From Pirellulales bacterium (lineage in GTDB: Bacteria; Planctomycetota; Planctomycetia; Pirellulales; S012-138): a DNA stretch of 64,000 nucleotides. Positions 52,275-62,219 of this stretch are shown in pieces; position 1 is the first letter of the stretch, and every line of letters starts with the position of its first letter. The translations under genes and the position numbers were made by a program. The stretch covers positions 1 to 64,000 of the forward strand of contig JALCBR010000009.1 in assembly GCA_028066245.1 (NCBI GenBank). Reading direction: 5' to 3'. The notes under the pieces are model-generated. The model ran no database searches, was not told the DNA's origin, and worked only from the letters and a program-made list of their open reading frames with translations.

Positions 52275-52458
52275 GCTGCGTCCTACATCGACGGCGCAGC
52301 ATGAGAACTGAAAACAAAACCCCCCAATCCAACCCTCAGCGATGACTGCAAGGAACTAACAGGAAGGATGCAAGCATCCGGAGGACTCCTTTCTGACAGC
52401 GTTGCATTCTCTTAGAATGTGGCCTCGCGCCTCCGCTAGCTTCCGTTTTTCCTGACCG

Positions 52459-53355
52459 ATGACCGCCGCCGGCCGCTCGCCAGCTCGAAAGTCCGTTCCT
52501 CGCCCAAGTTGGCGCAGCGTGGCGATTGTGGGTGTCGGGCTGATCGGCGGTTCGTTGGGCTTGGCTCTGAGAAAAGCCCAAGCCGCTCAGCACATCATCG
52601 GAGTCGGTCCCAACAAAGCCTCGCTGCAAGTCGCCAAACGTCGAGGTGCGATCGACCAGGGAACTTCGGACCTCAAGCGTGCCGTCAAGAACGCTGATCT
52701 TGTCGTCATCTGCACGCCTGTCGGGATGGTTGCTCCGCTAGCGATTGATGCGGCGAATCATTGTTCTGAACAATGCGTCATCACGGATGCGGGCAGCACC
52801 AAGTCAGCAATCGTCGGGGAGATCAGTTCTGCGCGTGGTGACGGGCGCTTCCCCTCTGGTGTTGCTTTTGTCGGTGGCCATCCCATCGCCGGTCGAGGCA
52901 GTTCCGGGCCCGCCGCCGCGGAGACAGATTTGTTTCAAGATCGACGAGTCATCCTCACCCCGGAGAGAGGCAAGAACACCGCGGCTGTCCGGAAAGTCAC
53001 AGCAATGTGGCAAGCAACAGGCGCGACCGTCTCCTGCATGTCCCCGGCGGATCATGATTGCTTGCTCGCAGCATCCAGCCATTTGCCGCACGTCGTCGCT
53101 GCTGCGCTCTCCGCGACGCTCAATGCTCGCGAGCGGAAACATTCCGCAGGCGGACTGGCGGACACGACTCGCATTGCATCAGGCGATCCGAAGCTCTGGC
53201 TGGACATCCTGCAAACAAACGCGGCGGAAGTCATCGCTGTCATCGACCGTTTTCAAATCGCGTTGAAGGAACTCCGCGAATCCATCGCCGGTGACGATCA
53301 ACGCAAACTCACCAACATCTTGCGGAAGGCCAAACGAAATCGCGATGCTCTTTGA
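52459..53355 (+). CDS. tyrA: Prephenate dehydrogenase (tyrosine biosynthesis)
   Basis: 298 residues. NAD-binding motif [16 protein letters not shown] (about 19-34), [21 protein letters not shown] and [15 protein letters not shown] (the conserved His-Pro pair) are typical of TyrA. It oxidatively decarboxylates prephenate to 4-hydroxyphenylpyruvate. No fused chorismate mutase or ACT domain. Its stop overlaps the start of purL by 11 nt, so the two are cotranslated despite different pathways. Confidence 0.93.
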   Translation: MTAAGRSPARKSVPRPSWRSVAIVGVGLIGGSLGLALRKAQAAQHIIGVGPNKASLQVAKRRGAIDQGTSDLKRAVKNADLVVICTPVGMVAPLAIDAANHCSEQCVITDAGSTKSAIVGEISSARGDGRFPSGVAFVGGHPIAGRGSSGPAAAETDLFQDRRVILTPERGKNTAAVRKVTAMWQATGATVSCMSPADHDCLLAASSHLPHVVAAALSATLNARERKHSAGGLADTTRIASGDPKLWLDILQTNAAEVIAVIDRFQIALKELRESIAGDDQRKLTNILRKAKRNRDAL

Positions 53356-56347
53356 AGTTGATATCTACCCGCGAGTAGGACAACCTGACCGCATGGCGTC
53401 CGATGTAATCGCGGCAGCCAGGGATTTAGGAATTTCGCATTCTCTGCAGGCCGCGTCCGCCAGAGGATTCCTGTTGTCGGGCGAGCTGACGCAAGCTGAC
53501 GTACAGCGGGCAACCAAACTGCTCTTGTGTGATTCGGTTGTGGAATCGGTGACGATCGCGCGGCCGGGCGACACTGAGCTTTCGCAACGCCCTCATGATT
53601 CCCATGCCGAGGCACTTTTTGGTGCGGAGCAGGCAACTGAAGTGCATGTTTTGCACAAACCGGGCGTTATGGATCCGGTCGCCGGAAGTACTCGGCAGGC
53701 TTTGCGTGATTTGGGACTAAAGATCGACGATGTCCGCACGCTCCGCAAGTATTGGGTCGCCAGGCTTGACGACGCGTCTCTGGATGAACTTTGCCGCCGC
53801 GTGCTGGCAAATGACGCCATCGAGCACGTTCACCAAGGACCGCTGACGCTCGATCATCTGGATACGGGACGTCCTTACGTGTTCCAGAAGATCACAACGC
53901 AGATTCGCGATTTAGACGACGAAGCGCTGCTGCGGCTCTCAAGAGAAGGCCAGTTCTACCTTTCATTGGCGGAAATGCGGACCATCCAGCACCATTTTCG
54001 CGATCAGGAGCGTGAGCCGACGGACGTTGAGCTTGAGACTATCGCTCAAACATGGAGCGAACATTGCAGCCATAAGACGCTCAAAGGACGAATCGCCTAT
54101 CGAGATGAGCATGGGGAGAGAAACTTCGACAACATGTTGAAAGAAACGATCTTTGCTGCCACGCAAGAGATCCGTCGCAAAGCAGGATCCAACGATTGGT
54201 GCGTCAGCGTCTTTGAGGACAACGCAGGCGTCGTCAAATTCGACGACCAACATCACGTCACCTTCAAAGTGGAAACGCACAACCACCCCTCCGCACTGGA
54301 GCCCTATGGTGGCGCTAACACGGGGTTGGGTGGAGTCATTCGCGACACGCTCGGCACAGGGTTGGGAGCCAAGCCCGTCTGCAACACGGATGTGTTCTGC
54401 TTCGCTCCCCCGGAAACACCGGCGGAAGACCTCCCTCCCGGCGTGCTGCATCCCAAACGTGTGATGCAGGGAGTGGTCTCAGGTGTGCGTGACTACGGCA
54501 ACCGGATGGGTATCCCCACTGTCAACGGAGCGGTCTGCTTTAACCCGCGTTACGTTGGCAACCCTCTCGTCTATTGCGGCAATGTCGGCCTGCTGCCACA
54601 GGACATGGCGTTTGGGTCCGCGCAGCCAGATGACTTGATCGTCACCGTCGGAGGTCGCACAGGACGGGACGGAATCCACGGTGCCACGTTCAGTTCCGCC
54701 GAGCTGACTTCCGAGAGTGAAGAACTCTCTGGCGGAGCCGTGCAAATTGGCAATGCGATTACGGAGAAGATGGTTGTTGATGTCATCCTGCAAGCCCGCG
54801 ACCGAAGGTTGTTCACCGCGATTACGGACTGCGGTGCTGGCGGATTCAGTAGCGCCGTCGGCGAGATGGGCGAGAAGATCGGCGCTGATGTCAATCTTGA
54901 GCAAGCTCCGCTCAAGTATGAAGGCTTGTCCTACACTGAGATCTGGATTTCCGAAGCGCAGGAACGCATGGTGCTGGCCGTTCCAGAAGAGCATTGGCCG
55001 GAACTGGAGCAGCTCTGCCAATCGGAAGGTGTTGAAGCGACGGTAATTGGACGATTTGCCCCCACCGGCAAACTAACGCTCCGATATCAACAACAGATCG
55101 TGGGCGAGCTCGACATGGAGTTTCTCCACGATGGCCGGCCGCCGATCATTCGCGATGCGAATTACGCTCCTGCCAATGCAACGCCGATCTCATTTCCGGC
55201 GAATTCCGGACAGGACGCTAACTCAACGCTTTGCCAGATTCTCAGTTCTCTGAATGTGGCCAGCAAAGAATGGGTGATTCGACAGTATGACCACGAGGTG
55301 CAAGCCGGCAGCGTCGTGAAGCCGCTAGTTGGCGTGGATGACAATGGTCCCAGTGACGCGGCTGTCGTTCGGCCGGTGATTTCCTCTCGGCGAGGCATCG
55401 TCATTGGCTGCGGGATCAATCCGAACTACGGTGACTTCGATACCTATCACATGGCGGCGAGCGCGATTGACGAAGCCGTCCGCAACTGTGTGGCGGTGGG
55501 AGCTGACCCTGCCCGGATTGCACTGTTGGACAATTTCTGTTGGGGAAACACGGATCGGCCAGAACAACTCGGCTCCCTGGTTCGTGCCTCAATCGCTTGC
55601 CAGGAGTTGGCCTTGGAGCTGGGGTGCCCCTTCATTAGCGGCAAGGACAGCTTGAATAATGAGTTCCGCTACGAAGATCCTGACGGCCAGTCCCACTCCA
55701 TCATCATTCCGCCAACACTGCTGATTAGCGCTCTGGGGCAGATTGACGACGCTAGGCGTGCCGTGACGATGGATTTGAAGCAGTTTGGCAATTTGCTGTA
55801 CTTGGTCGGCATGACGCGGAACGAGTTGGGGGGCTCGCACTTTTCTCTGGCCACCGATGGCAGTGGCGGAGACGTTCCCTCTGTTGACGCCAGCAGGGCT
55901 CGACAGACTTTCGCCTCAGTACACGCGGCGATCACCGCAGGCCATGTCCGCTCTTGCCATGATCTCAGTGAAGGTGGGCTGGCGGTCGCCGCGGCAGAGA
56001 TGGCATTCGCTGGAGGGATCGGAGCCAAGCTTTCACTCAATGCCGTTGCTTGCGACTTTACGGAATGGGATGCGGCCGCTCAAGGCAATGCTGCCACGGT
56101 CCTGCTGTTTTCAGAAAGCAACTCGCGCTTCCTGTGCGAAGTCCCTCGCAACAAAGCGGATGCGTTTGAAACGGCGTTGGCTGACGTGCCCCATTCTCAA
56201 ATTGGTGAAACAGTGGACTCGTCTCGTCTGCAAATTCACGGCCTGTCAGGCATACCCAGTGGAGAGCTCGATGACACGGTAGCACTGGTGATTGACGCTG
56301 ACTTGGCGGAGCTCAAATCTGCCTGGCAAACTCCTCTCAACTGGTGA
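53345..56347 (+). CDS. purL: Phosphoribosylformylglycinamidine synthase, fused PurS-PurL
   Basis: Fourth step of purine synthesis (FGAR to FGAM). 1000 residues: two PurS-like modules at the N-terminus (about 1-85, and about 97-175 with the signature [20 protein letters not shown]), then a full small-type PurL with active-site His in [13 protein letters not shown], the ATP-binding [10 protein letters not shown]-type segment ([18 protein letters not shown]) and two AIRS-like domains. The ATG at 53345 begins directly at the PurS strand and overlaps tyrA by 11 nt. purQ follows at once. Confidence 0.92.
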   Translation: MLFEVDIYPRVGQPDRMASDVIAAARDLGISHSLQAASARGFLLSGELTQADVQRATKLLLCDSVVESVTIARPGDTELSQRPHDSHAEALFGAEQATEVHVLHKPGVMDPVAGSTRQALRDLGLKIDDVRTLRKYWVARLDDASLDELCRRVLANDAIEHVHQGPLTLDHLDTGRPYVFQKITTQIRDLDDEALLRLSREGQFYLSLAEMRTIQHHFRDQEREPTDVELETIAQTWSEHCSHKTLKGRIAYRDEHGERNFDNMLKETIFAATQEIRRKAGSNDWCVSVFEDNAGVVKFDDQHHVTFKVETHNHPSALEPYGGANTGLGGVIRDTLGTGLGAKPVCNTDVFCFAPPETPAEDLPPGVLHPKRVMQGVVSGVRDYGNRMGIPTVNGAVCFNPRYVGNPLVYCGNVGLLPQDMAFGSAQPDDLIVTVGGRTGRDGIHGATFSSAELTSESEELSGGAVQIGNAITEKMVVDVILQARDRRLFTAITDCGAGGFSSAVGEMGEKIGADVNLEQAPLKYEGLSYTEIWISEAQERMVLAVPEEHWPELEQLCQSEGVEATVIGRFAPTGKLTLRYQQQIVGELDMEFLHDGRPPIIRDANYAPANATPISFPANSGQDANSTLCQILSSLNVASKEWVIRQYDHEVQAGSVVKPLVGVDDNGPSDAAVVRPVISSRRGIVIGCGINPNYGDFDTYHMAASAIDEAVRNCVAVGADPARIALLDNFCWGNTDRPEQLGSLVRASIACQELALELGCPFISGKDSLNNEFRYEDPDGQSHSIIIPPTLLISALGQIDDARRAVTMDLKQFGNLLYLVGMTRNELGGSHFSLATDGSGGDVPSVDASRARQTFASVHAAITAGHVRSCHDLSEGGLAVAAAEMAFAGGIGAKLSLNAVACDFTEWDAAAQGNAATVLLFSESNSRFLCEVPRNKADAFETALADVPHSQIGETVDSSRLQIHGLSGIPSGELDDTVALVIDADLAELKSAWQTPLNW

Positions 56348-56352
56348 TTGAC

Positions 56353-57216
56353 ATGGACGAGATCCAGACGCCATTTCCAAATTCTCGGCAACGATCGGCA
56401 AAGCCCGGTTTCGCGCAACCACGCGTGCTCGTGCTCCGTTCGCCGGGCGCCAACTGTGATGAGGAAACTCAGTTCGCCTTCAATCTCGCCGGAGCGCAAG
56501 CTGAACGCATTCACGTCAATCGTGTACTGGAACACCCGGCGGTGTTGGAGGATTTTCAGATTCTTTGCGTGCCTGGGGGATTCTCCTACGGTGACGATGT
56601 TTCGGCCGGTAAGATCCTTGGCAGCCAACTTGAGTATCGGCTAGGGGAAGTTCTGCAAACCTTCCGCCAACGCGACACGCTGGCGCTAGGAATTTGCAAC
56701 GGCTTTCAGGTTTTGCTCAAGAGTGGACTTCTGACGGATGACGGTGAACCTGCGCCGCCGGGCACCCTGACCTGGAACACCTGCGGTCGCTATGAAGATC
56801 GCTGGACAAAGCTCCGCGTTGACGGCGGCCGCTGCATCTTCCTGCAAGGCATGACTGAGATGGAATTCCCCATTGCGCATGCTGAAGGACGCTTCTTGCC
56901 CCGTGACGATGCCACACTGGCCAAGATGCAGTCAGCGGGCCAATTGCCGTTGCGGTATACGTCACGCAGCCAAGGCGACAAGACCGGAAGTGAGAGTGTT
57001 CCGTACCCGGACAATCCCAACGGTTCGGTTGCCAACGTCGCTGGAATTTGCGACATCACCGGACGCGTCTTCGGGTTGATGCCGCACCCGGAGCGTTTCA
57101 TTGATGCCACACAGCACCCTCAGTGGACGCGCAAGTTTGACGTGAGAGACCTAGATGGTCTTCCACCAGGCGACGGTTTAGCAATCTTCCAAAAAGCCGT
57201 GCGATACTTCGCTTGA
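56353..57216 (+). CDS. purQ: Phosphoribosylformylglycinamidine synthase glutaminase subunit PurQ
   Basis: Class I glutamine amidotransferase that supplies ammonia to PurL. 287 residues: CVPGGFSYGDD, the nucleophile Cys in LALGICNGFQVLLK and the catalytic His/Glu in GLMPHPERF. Longer than B. subtilis PurQ (227), matching the form found with fused PurS-PurL. ATG at 56353 lies 5 nt after the purL stop; an overlapping GTG at 56344 is the alternative. Confidence 0.93.
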   Translation: MDEIQTPFPNSRQRSAKPGFAQPRVLVLRSPGANCDEETQFAFNLAGAQAERIHVNRVLEHPAVLEDFQILCVPGGFSYGDDVSAGKILGSQLEYRLGEVLQTFRQRDTLALGICNGFQVLLKSGLLTDDGEPAPPGTLTWNTCGRYEDRWTKLRVDGGRCIFLQGMTEMEFPIAHAEGRFLPRDDATLAKMQSAGQLPLRYTSRSQGDKTGSESVPYPDNPNGSVANVAGICDITGRVFGLMPHPERFIDATQHPQWTRKFDVRDLDGLPPGDGLAIFQKAVRYFA

Positions 57217-57266
57217 AGCTCTTTTTTTCTTCGACGTAGTAATGAACACCTGCTCGGCGTGGATTA

Positions 57267-57875
57267 TCAATTGTTCAACAACTCTGCCTTGAGCGTCTGT
57301 CGAATTTCGTTCGCCAGCATCCGGACGCGCTTATACGGAATGTCAAGCTGCGCCGAGATATGAAGCAAAGCCTGCCCTTTCGCCATGCGATGGGCGATAG
57401 CTTTCTTGGTATTGGGAAATCGGTTTAACCGCTCTGCCAGGTTGATCGCTTCGTTTTGGCTCCTTGGCGTGGCCTCGATCAGTTGAACATCATGTTCATC
57501 ACTCACTTCCGGGGACTGCCGCTGCAACGTCAGGCCGGCCTTGAGCGCCTGGCGATAGAGGATTGTTCCCATCCATGCAGAGAATTTGTTTTCTCCACGG
57601 TTTAGTTTGAAGCCAAGCGTGACATTAGATTCCATTTGTGTTCGCAACTGAAGCACGACGTCGTCCGCGATGTCTTCCGCCCAGGTCATCGGAATCCCAA
57701 GACGCGAACACGCCTTGCAACAACGCTGCATCAAAAGTTCTTGGAACCAGGGATCAATAATCAATCGGGACCAAACGTGGTGCAGCATCGCTGTACCATC
57801 TACGTGGCCGTCGCAAACGGCGCGCACTTGCTCAACAAACCACACGGAAAGTTGATCTGCATCGGACTTAGGCAT
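57267..57875 (-). CDS. Sigma-factor-like protein (divergent ECF type)
   Basis: 202 residues from ATG 57875 (frame stays open upstream but without coding character). The layout is that of an ECF sigma factor: a region-2-like helical part (DPWFQELLMQRCCKACSRLG, WAEDIADDVVLQLRTQM, FSAWMGTILYRQALKAGL) and a C-terminal region-4-like helix-turn-helix (AHRMAKGQALLHISAQLDIP, YKRVRMLANEIRQTLKAELL). Both are recognisable by pattern only. It lies in an island with a second sigma-like gene and an RpoA-CTD-like gene. Confidence moderate. Confidence 0.6.
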   Translation of the reverse strand: MPKSDADQLSVWFVEQVRAVCDGHVDGTAMLHHVWSRLIIDPWFQELLMQRCCKACSRLGIPMTWAEDIADDVVLQLRTQMESNVTLGFKLNRGENKFSAWMGTILYRQALKAGLTLQRQSPEVSDEHDVQLIEATPRSQNEAINLAERLNRFPNTKKAIAHRMAKGQALLHISAQLDIPYKRVRMLANEIRQTLKAELLNN

Positions 57876-58238
57876 GAGATGGTGGAGAATTCTCGTTCCG
57901 AAATCGACATCCGCAATGCTACGCGTCGCGTTGTCATCACCGGCGATGTGTTTTGGAAAATTCCGGGGATGTGATCGGCGCGCATGCTGATCGCAACGCC
58001 AGCATTGCGTTTGCGACAGAGGATCCAGAGTTCTTACAAGCGCGTGTTCGCCCCGCGCGTGCGGCCGGCGCCTGCCGAATAAGGAAAGACGGACGCGGCT
58101 AGTCCGCATCAAGCCTGTCGTCCCGGCTGCAAAGATAGTGAACAAAAGTTCACTAATCAAGTATTTCCTAACTACAAAATGTCGTAGTTACTCAATTGCC
58201 ACCACACTACGCATTGCATGTGCAGCACAGGTCTGTGT
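57876..58238. other. Intergenic region with two short palindromes
   Basis: Holds GTGAAC (58138-58143) / GTTCAC (58148-58153) and, 16 nt further on, AACTAC (58170-58175) / GTAGTT (58184-58189), in an AT-rich patch. Likely regulatory. The sigma-like frame is open up to 58160 but looks non-coding there. Confidence 0.4.
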
Positions 58239-58538
58239 TCAGTCAGATTCCGTGTCCGCCTCACCTTTGTCCGTCGCATCTTTGTTGGCAACGGTTTGAT
58301 GGTAGTGCTCGGTGAGGATCTCTGTGTGAGCTTCGTCCCAACTCCGGAAAGAGTAGATCAAGCGGTACGCGCCTCGTTGCTCGGCCTCTGGGAGCTTGTT
58401 TCGTACGAGCGCCCATAACAGGTTGCGATCGACCACCGGAGCCAATGATTCATCGCGAAACTTAGGGCGCGGCTTGGCCAGCAAGTCCAGCAAGCTCTTG
58501 GGCCTGTCTTCCGGAGATGAGTTGTTACTGGGAGCCAT
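58239..58538 (-). CDS. Small protein of unknown function in the sigma-like island
   Basis: 99 residues from ATG 58538. Composition is polar with a mid-protein helical block (SLLDLLAKPRPKFRDESLAP, VVDRNLLWALVRNKLPEAEQ, RGAYRLIYSFRSWDEAH). No transmembrane segment and no family recognised. It diverges from the following sigma-like gene, so the 224-nt gap between 58538 and 58763 probably holds divergent promoters. Confidence 0.5.
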   Translation of the reverse strand: MAPSNNSSPEDRPKSLLDLLAKPRPKFRDESLAPVVDRNLLWALVRNKLPEAEQRGAYRLIYSFRSWDEAHTEILTEHYHQTVANKDATDKGEADTESD

Positions 58539-58762
58539 GGCGAATCCGAGAACATATGAATCTTTGCCTCGGGCGGACGTTTGAAAGTCTTGCCGGAAAT
58601 TCACCGTTTTGCAATGGCGGAATGCGACCAATCGGGAGAACCGATGCGTTTGTCCCTACACGAGTTGCACCTTCAAGCAGCTTTCGATGAAACATCGCTT
58701 TGCGCGATGGCGCGAGAGTTGCTCCCCATCAACAGAAAGAAAGCGCGGCCTGGGGGTAGAAA

Positions 58763-59290
58763 ATGCCAACCGTCCAGCAACCATCATGGCGTGATTTGCA
58801 TGGCGATTTTTGTCGTTTCGCAACCATGACAGAATCGCAAGCTCAGCGAGCTCATTGCTTTTGGCAACTGTTGAGAGATCACCCCTGGGTGGCGAGAAAG
58901 TTGTCCCAGAGTGTTGACACAGCCGAGAACCGTGGATTCCGAGACGAGCTCTCTTTCAGGCTGACACTTCAGTTGGCACCGCAGTCAAGTGGCGATATTG
59001 CCAAACTGACGCTTCGTGAATTCTGTCACATGCTAAAGGCACAACGCAGTGCGGCAGCGAAGTTCCTCAGGCCGTTGGCGGTGGTCGCGGTCTCTGACCT
59101 CGATGCCATGGTCGAAACCCAACAGATGATCGACCGCTTGCCCCCTCTGCCAAGGACGGCGCTCACATTGCGACTAAAAGGCATCAGCGTCGAACACGGC
59201 GCCGCGTTGCTCCGCATCTCAGTTTTCGCTTTCTATTCTGCCTGGCGCGAGGGCGCGCTGGAAATCCAAAAGAATCTTTGCGCGCCCTAA
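58763..59290 (+). CDS. Sigma region-4-like protein (divergent)
   Basis: 175 residues; ATG 58763 has GGGGG at about 7 nt. The C-terminal third looks like a sigma region-4 or LuxR-like helix-turn-helix (LPPLPRTALTLRLKGISVEH, GAALLRISVFAFYSAWREGA). The N-terminal half has helical segments (LRDHPWVARKLSQSVDTAEN, FCHMLKAQRSAAAKFLRPLA) that might be a degenerate region 2. Weak similarity only. An internal ATG (58826) is a possible alternative start. Confidence 0.5.
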   Translation: MPTVQQPSWRDLHGDFCRFATMTESQAQRAHCFWQLLRDHPWVARKLSQSVDTAENRGFRDELSFRLTLQLAPQSSGDIAKLTLREFCHMLKAQRSAAAKFLRPLAVVAVSDLDAMVETQQMIDRLPPLPRTALTLRLKGISVEHGAALLRISVFAFYSAWREGALEIQKNLCAP

Positions 59291-59450
59291 CTCGATTCAT
59301 TCACTGGGCTTCCGCAGGCCGCGCCGACCGTTTTCGCAGCCTTGTTTGGGCAACGCGGCGCTGTTTCCGGCAATTCTCTTCTGGGGACGGGGAACAAAAT
59401 GGAACGTTGACCAGATCATTCTTGCATTCCAGCGAAATTGGGAGCCAGCG

Positions 59451-60020
59451 ATGGTGACGCGCGCCGTGTTTGAGCGAACGCAATCGATGCATGCCAACGG
59501 AGCCAGCGCGGATGAAATCGCGCGAGCGCTCGGGATCTCACGCAGCACTGTCTACAAGATCAATCAGGGTCGGTATCACCCGACAACGAAAGCACGTCGT
59601 TGCGACACATGCGGAGGGCGTTTCAAGAAGGACGTGTGTGACCTCTGCCAGGCGAGACGCCGCAGGAACGGAACCCAGTTCGCCACCACGAGTGTGGCAG
59701 CCAATGTCACTCCGCAGGAAAAGAGGAAGTTGGAAACTGCATTGGTTGACATACTATCGATTCGCGTCGCCAACTATCTCGACTCCGCCGGCGTTCGCAC
59801 TGTGCACGATGTGCTGATGCGGACTTGCCGAGAGCTTCTGGCCGTGCCCGGCATCGGACTGGGCAGTTTCAAGCAAATCCTCCGCGCTTTAGACGACTTG
59901 GAGTTCGATACGCAACGTGCCTGGCAGTTTTACAATCGCACCCTTGCCAAGAAAGCGGGACGGAAGATCAATCTGAAGAACTCAGCCGTCTCACGGTCAG
60001 CAAGTATGGCGGCGGCGTGA
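59451..60020 (+). CDS. Helix-turn-helix / zinc-ribbon / RpoA-CTD-like protein
   Basis: 189 residues; ATG 59451 follows GGGAG at 6 nt. Residues about 6-42 form a resolvase-type helix-turn-helix (GASADEIARALGISRSTVYK, then INQGRY); 51-66 a CxxC...CxxC zinc-ribbon (C51, C54, C63, C66); 95-150 a helix-hairpin-helix domain strikingly like the RNA polymerase alpha-subunit C-terminal domain (ILSIRVANYLDSAGVRTVHD, then RELLAVPGIGLGSFKQILR). The last ~40 residues are basic. The arrangement suggests a DNA-binding factor that mimics or contacts RNA polymerase; function is inference. It follows the sigma-like gene by 160 nt. Confidence 0.75.
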   Translation: MVTRAVFERTQSMHANGASADEIARALGISRSTVYKINQGRYHPTTKARRCDTCGGRFKKDVCDLCQARRRRNGTQFATTSVAANVTPQEKRKLETALVDILSIRVANYLDSAGVRTVHDVLMRTCRELLAVPGIGLGSFKQILRALDDLEFDTQRAWQFYNRTLAKKAGRKINLKNSAVSRSASMAAA

Positions 60021-60140
60021 AAGAGCGTTTGACGGCCGCGCCGCTTGCATTTGCGGACGGTATGCCAATCGTGTTACTTCGTGCAGCGAGGGAATCCCAT
60101 TCATGGAATTCGTGCCGCCCGGTGACAAAACGGTGGCCTG

Positions 60141-61709
60141 CTAGTCCGCATGGATGGCATCGCTGGTCGTAGCGTCCGCCCGCACGCCGACTAATAGGTC
60201 CTTGCTCAGCTCTTGAATTCGCGAGACGCCATGGATGAGTGCTGGAGTTAGGTCGGAGGGTTGCTCATAAAACTCGCTTTGCAGTTGGTGAGTTTCCGCG
60301 ACAAGTGAATCGATGACGGTCTCGATCGCGTCGCGCGGTTCCAAGCCAGGGACACTACCGGGAACCCCTGAACGGTCAGCCCAGTTCCGGTAGGCTCTGA
60401 GCAGTGTTCCGCGGCCAATAATCCCACAAGGCTGGCCATCACGCATGATGACGACTCTGCGAATGCCCGACCTGCACAGGAAAGCATGGACGACTCGGAT
60501 TGGCGTTTTCACATCGTACGACACAACATTTGTGCCCATGGCCTTGGCGACCGCAGTCTCCCAGACTCCGCACCGAACCATCCGCGACATAATGTCTTTC
60601 TCAGACAGAATGCCTTCCAGATTGCCTTGGTCATCAACGACCGGCGCTGCGTTGATGCGGAATCGCAAGAAGAGCTCGGCGGCTGTCTTGAGGGATTCCT
60701 CGCGCGTCAATGTGGCAACCAGGAGGGTCATCACGTCTTCAGCCGGAAGGTTCCAAAATTGGTCATTCTTTGACGGTGTTGCGATTTCTTTGGTGACGTT
60801 TGATCGAACGACTTCGTTGTGAGTAACAACGCGGTTTCTGCCAGATTGTTTGGCCAAGAGCAACGCTTGGTCAGCACGTACAAACAAGTCCAGCGGACCT
60901 CGGCATTCGCTCGTTAACTCTGCGACGCCGATGCTTCCGGTCACGCGAAGTTCTTTCCCTTCGAAAGCTATGCGCGTACTCTCAATGCGTTGCCGAAGTC
61001 GATCGGCCCACTGCTGCGCGCCTTCTTCATCTGTTTCCGGCAGCAAAACGCAAAATTCTTCACCGCCAAAGCGACAAGCGAAATCGCTCAAACGAATCGT
61101 ATCGCTGAGCACGGCGGCCAATTCACGCAAGACGGAATCTCCGGCCGCATGCCCGTGCACGTCATTGATGTTCTTAAAGAAATCAGCATCAAGAACAGCA
61201 CACGCAAGTTTCAATCTGTGGCGCTTGGCACGCTCGAATTCTCGTTGTGCTGTGACATCAAAATGGGCACGAGTTGGAAGTCCAGTGAGTGGGTCAGCCA
61301 ACGCCACGGCTTTCAGTCGACGCTGAAGATGTTCGACACGGCGCGCAGAGCGAAGACACGCAAGCAGATCCTGACCACTATGCGGCTTGGAAAGAAACAG
61401 ATCCGCGCCGGCATCCAGACAGCGCTTGAAGCACTCAGGCGATGAATCAGACGACGTCAACGTCACAAAGCAGAATTCATCACGAAGATTCTCGCGGAGC
61501 CTGCGGCAAAACTCCGTGCCCTCAAGGTTGGGCATATTGACGTCGCTGAAGACGATTTGAGGAGCGAACGAATGGCATAATTCGAGCGCCTGCTGCCCAT
61601 CACTGGCGGTCATGAACGTCAAGCCTTCGCGGCTAAGAAATGACTGCATCAATCGCAAATGTTCTGGCTGATCGTCAACGAGGAGTGCTACTGATTCCGA
61701 TTCCTTCAT
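60141..61709 (-). CDS. Response regulator with GGEEF diguanylate cyclase and CBS pair
   Basis: 522 residues. REC domain 7-120 with phospho-acceptor D56 (FSDVNMP) and K108; GGDEF-family cyclase about 137-300 with the active-site motif GGEEF at 215-219 and an I-site RLSD (206-209) at the canonical spacing, so c-di-GMP product inhibition is expected; then two CBS domains (about 325-440) that may bind adenine nucleotides; a helical C-terminus. GGEEF is a functional variant in many cyclases. It lies alone on the - strand. Confidence 0.92.
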   Translation of the reverse strand: MKESESVALLVDDQPEHLRLMQSFLSREGLTFMTASDGQQALELCHSFAPQIVFSDVNMPNLEGTEFCRRLRENLRDEFCFVTLTSSDSSPECFKRCLDAGADLFLSKPHSGQDLLACLRSARRVEHLQRRLKAVALADPLTGLPTRAHFDVTAQREFERAKRHRLKLACAVLDADFFKNINDVHGHAAGDSVLRELAAVLSDTIRLSDFACRFGGEEFCVLLPETDEEGAQQWADRLRQRIESTRIAFEGKELRVTGSIGVAELTSECRGPLDLFVRADQALLLAKQSGRNRVVTHNEVVRSNVTKEIATPSKNDQFWNLPAEDVMTLLVATLTREESLKTAAELFLRFRINAAPVVDDQGNLEGILSEKDIMSRMVRCGVWETAVAKAMGTNVVSYDVKTPIRVVHAFLCRSGIRRVVIMRDGQPCGIIGRGTLLRAYRNWADRSGVPGSVPGLEPRDAIETVIDSLVAETHQLQSEFYEQPSDLTPALIHGVSRIQELSKDLLVGVRADATTSDAIHAD

Positions 61710-62219
61710 GAGTTTGTCAAAATGCGGCGGGGAACTCGTTTGTAATGCTCAAGTATGGAACGCGATCTTCATGCGCGTGTGAATTTCTATGGAAGTTGTG
61801 GGCATTGAATAGGCTCATACGCAGGTTGAAGGCTCTGGAGAGAGCTCGCGGTGGCAATATGTCCTCGGCCAAGCCTGGGGTTATACGCGGCGGCCAGCGC
61901 CAAACCGGATAATCATGTGTCGGCAGGACAGATGCCCGCCGCACGAAGGCCGCTGTGTGTTTTCTCATTGATGCTCTCGCGCACCGCGTTGGTATCATCT
62001 ATCTCACGCCCGATTGACCCTATTTGCCTCAGTTGATAGCATTCCGGGTTCTCCGTCCTTCCCGGCCGAGGCGGGGATTGGCGAACTTCTCGCCGGCAGG
62101 CGGCTTCAGCCTGCTTTCCACTTTTGGCCGTGACGAACGCCGGACGACGACGGAAATCCTGGAAAACAGCGAGTTTCCCGTTCCGTCCCAGAGCCGGTGT
62201 GCCAGCTAAGGAGTTTTGT
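61710..62219. other. rpsB upstream region
   Basis: About 510 nt between divergent genes. A hairpin GCAGGC (62096-62101) / GCCTGC (62109-62114) followed by TTT lies ~105 nt before rpsB and could be an attenuator or leader structure; no ribosomal-protein leader was matched. Promoters for both flanking genes should lie here. Confidence 0.4.

Noticed and set aside
57206-57235. T-rich stretch after purQ considered as a terminator
   Set aside because: The T-run is clear but only a 4-bp stem precedes it, so an intrinsic terminator is not well supported.
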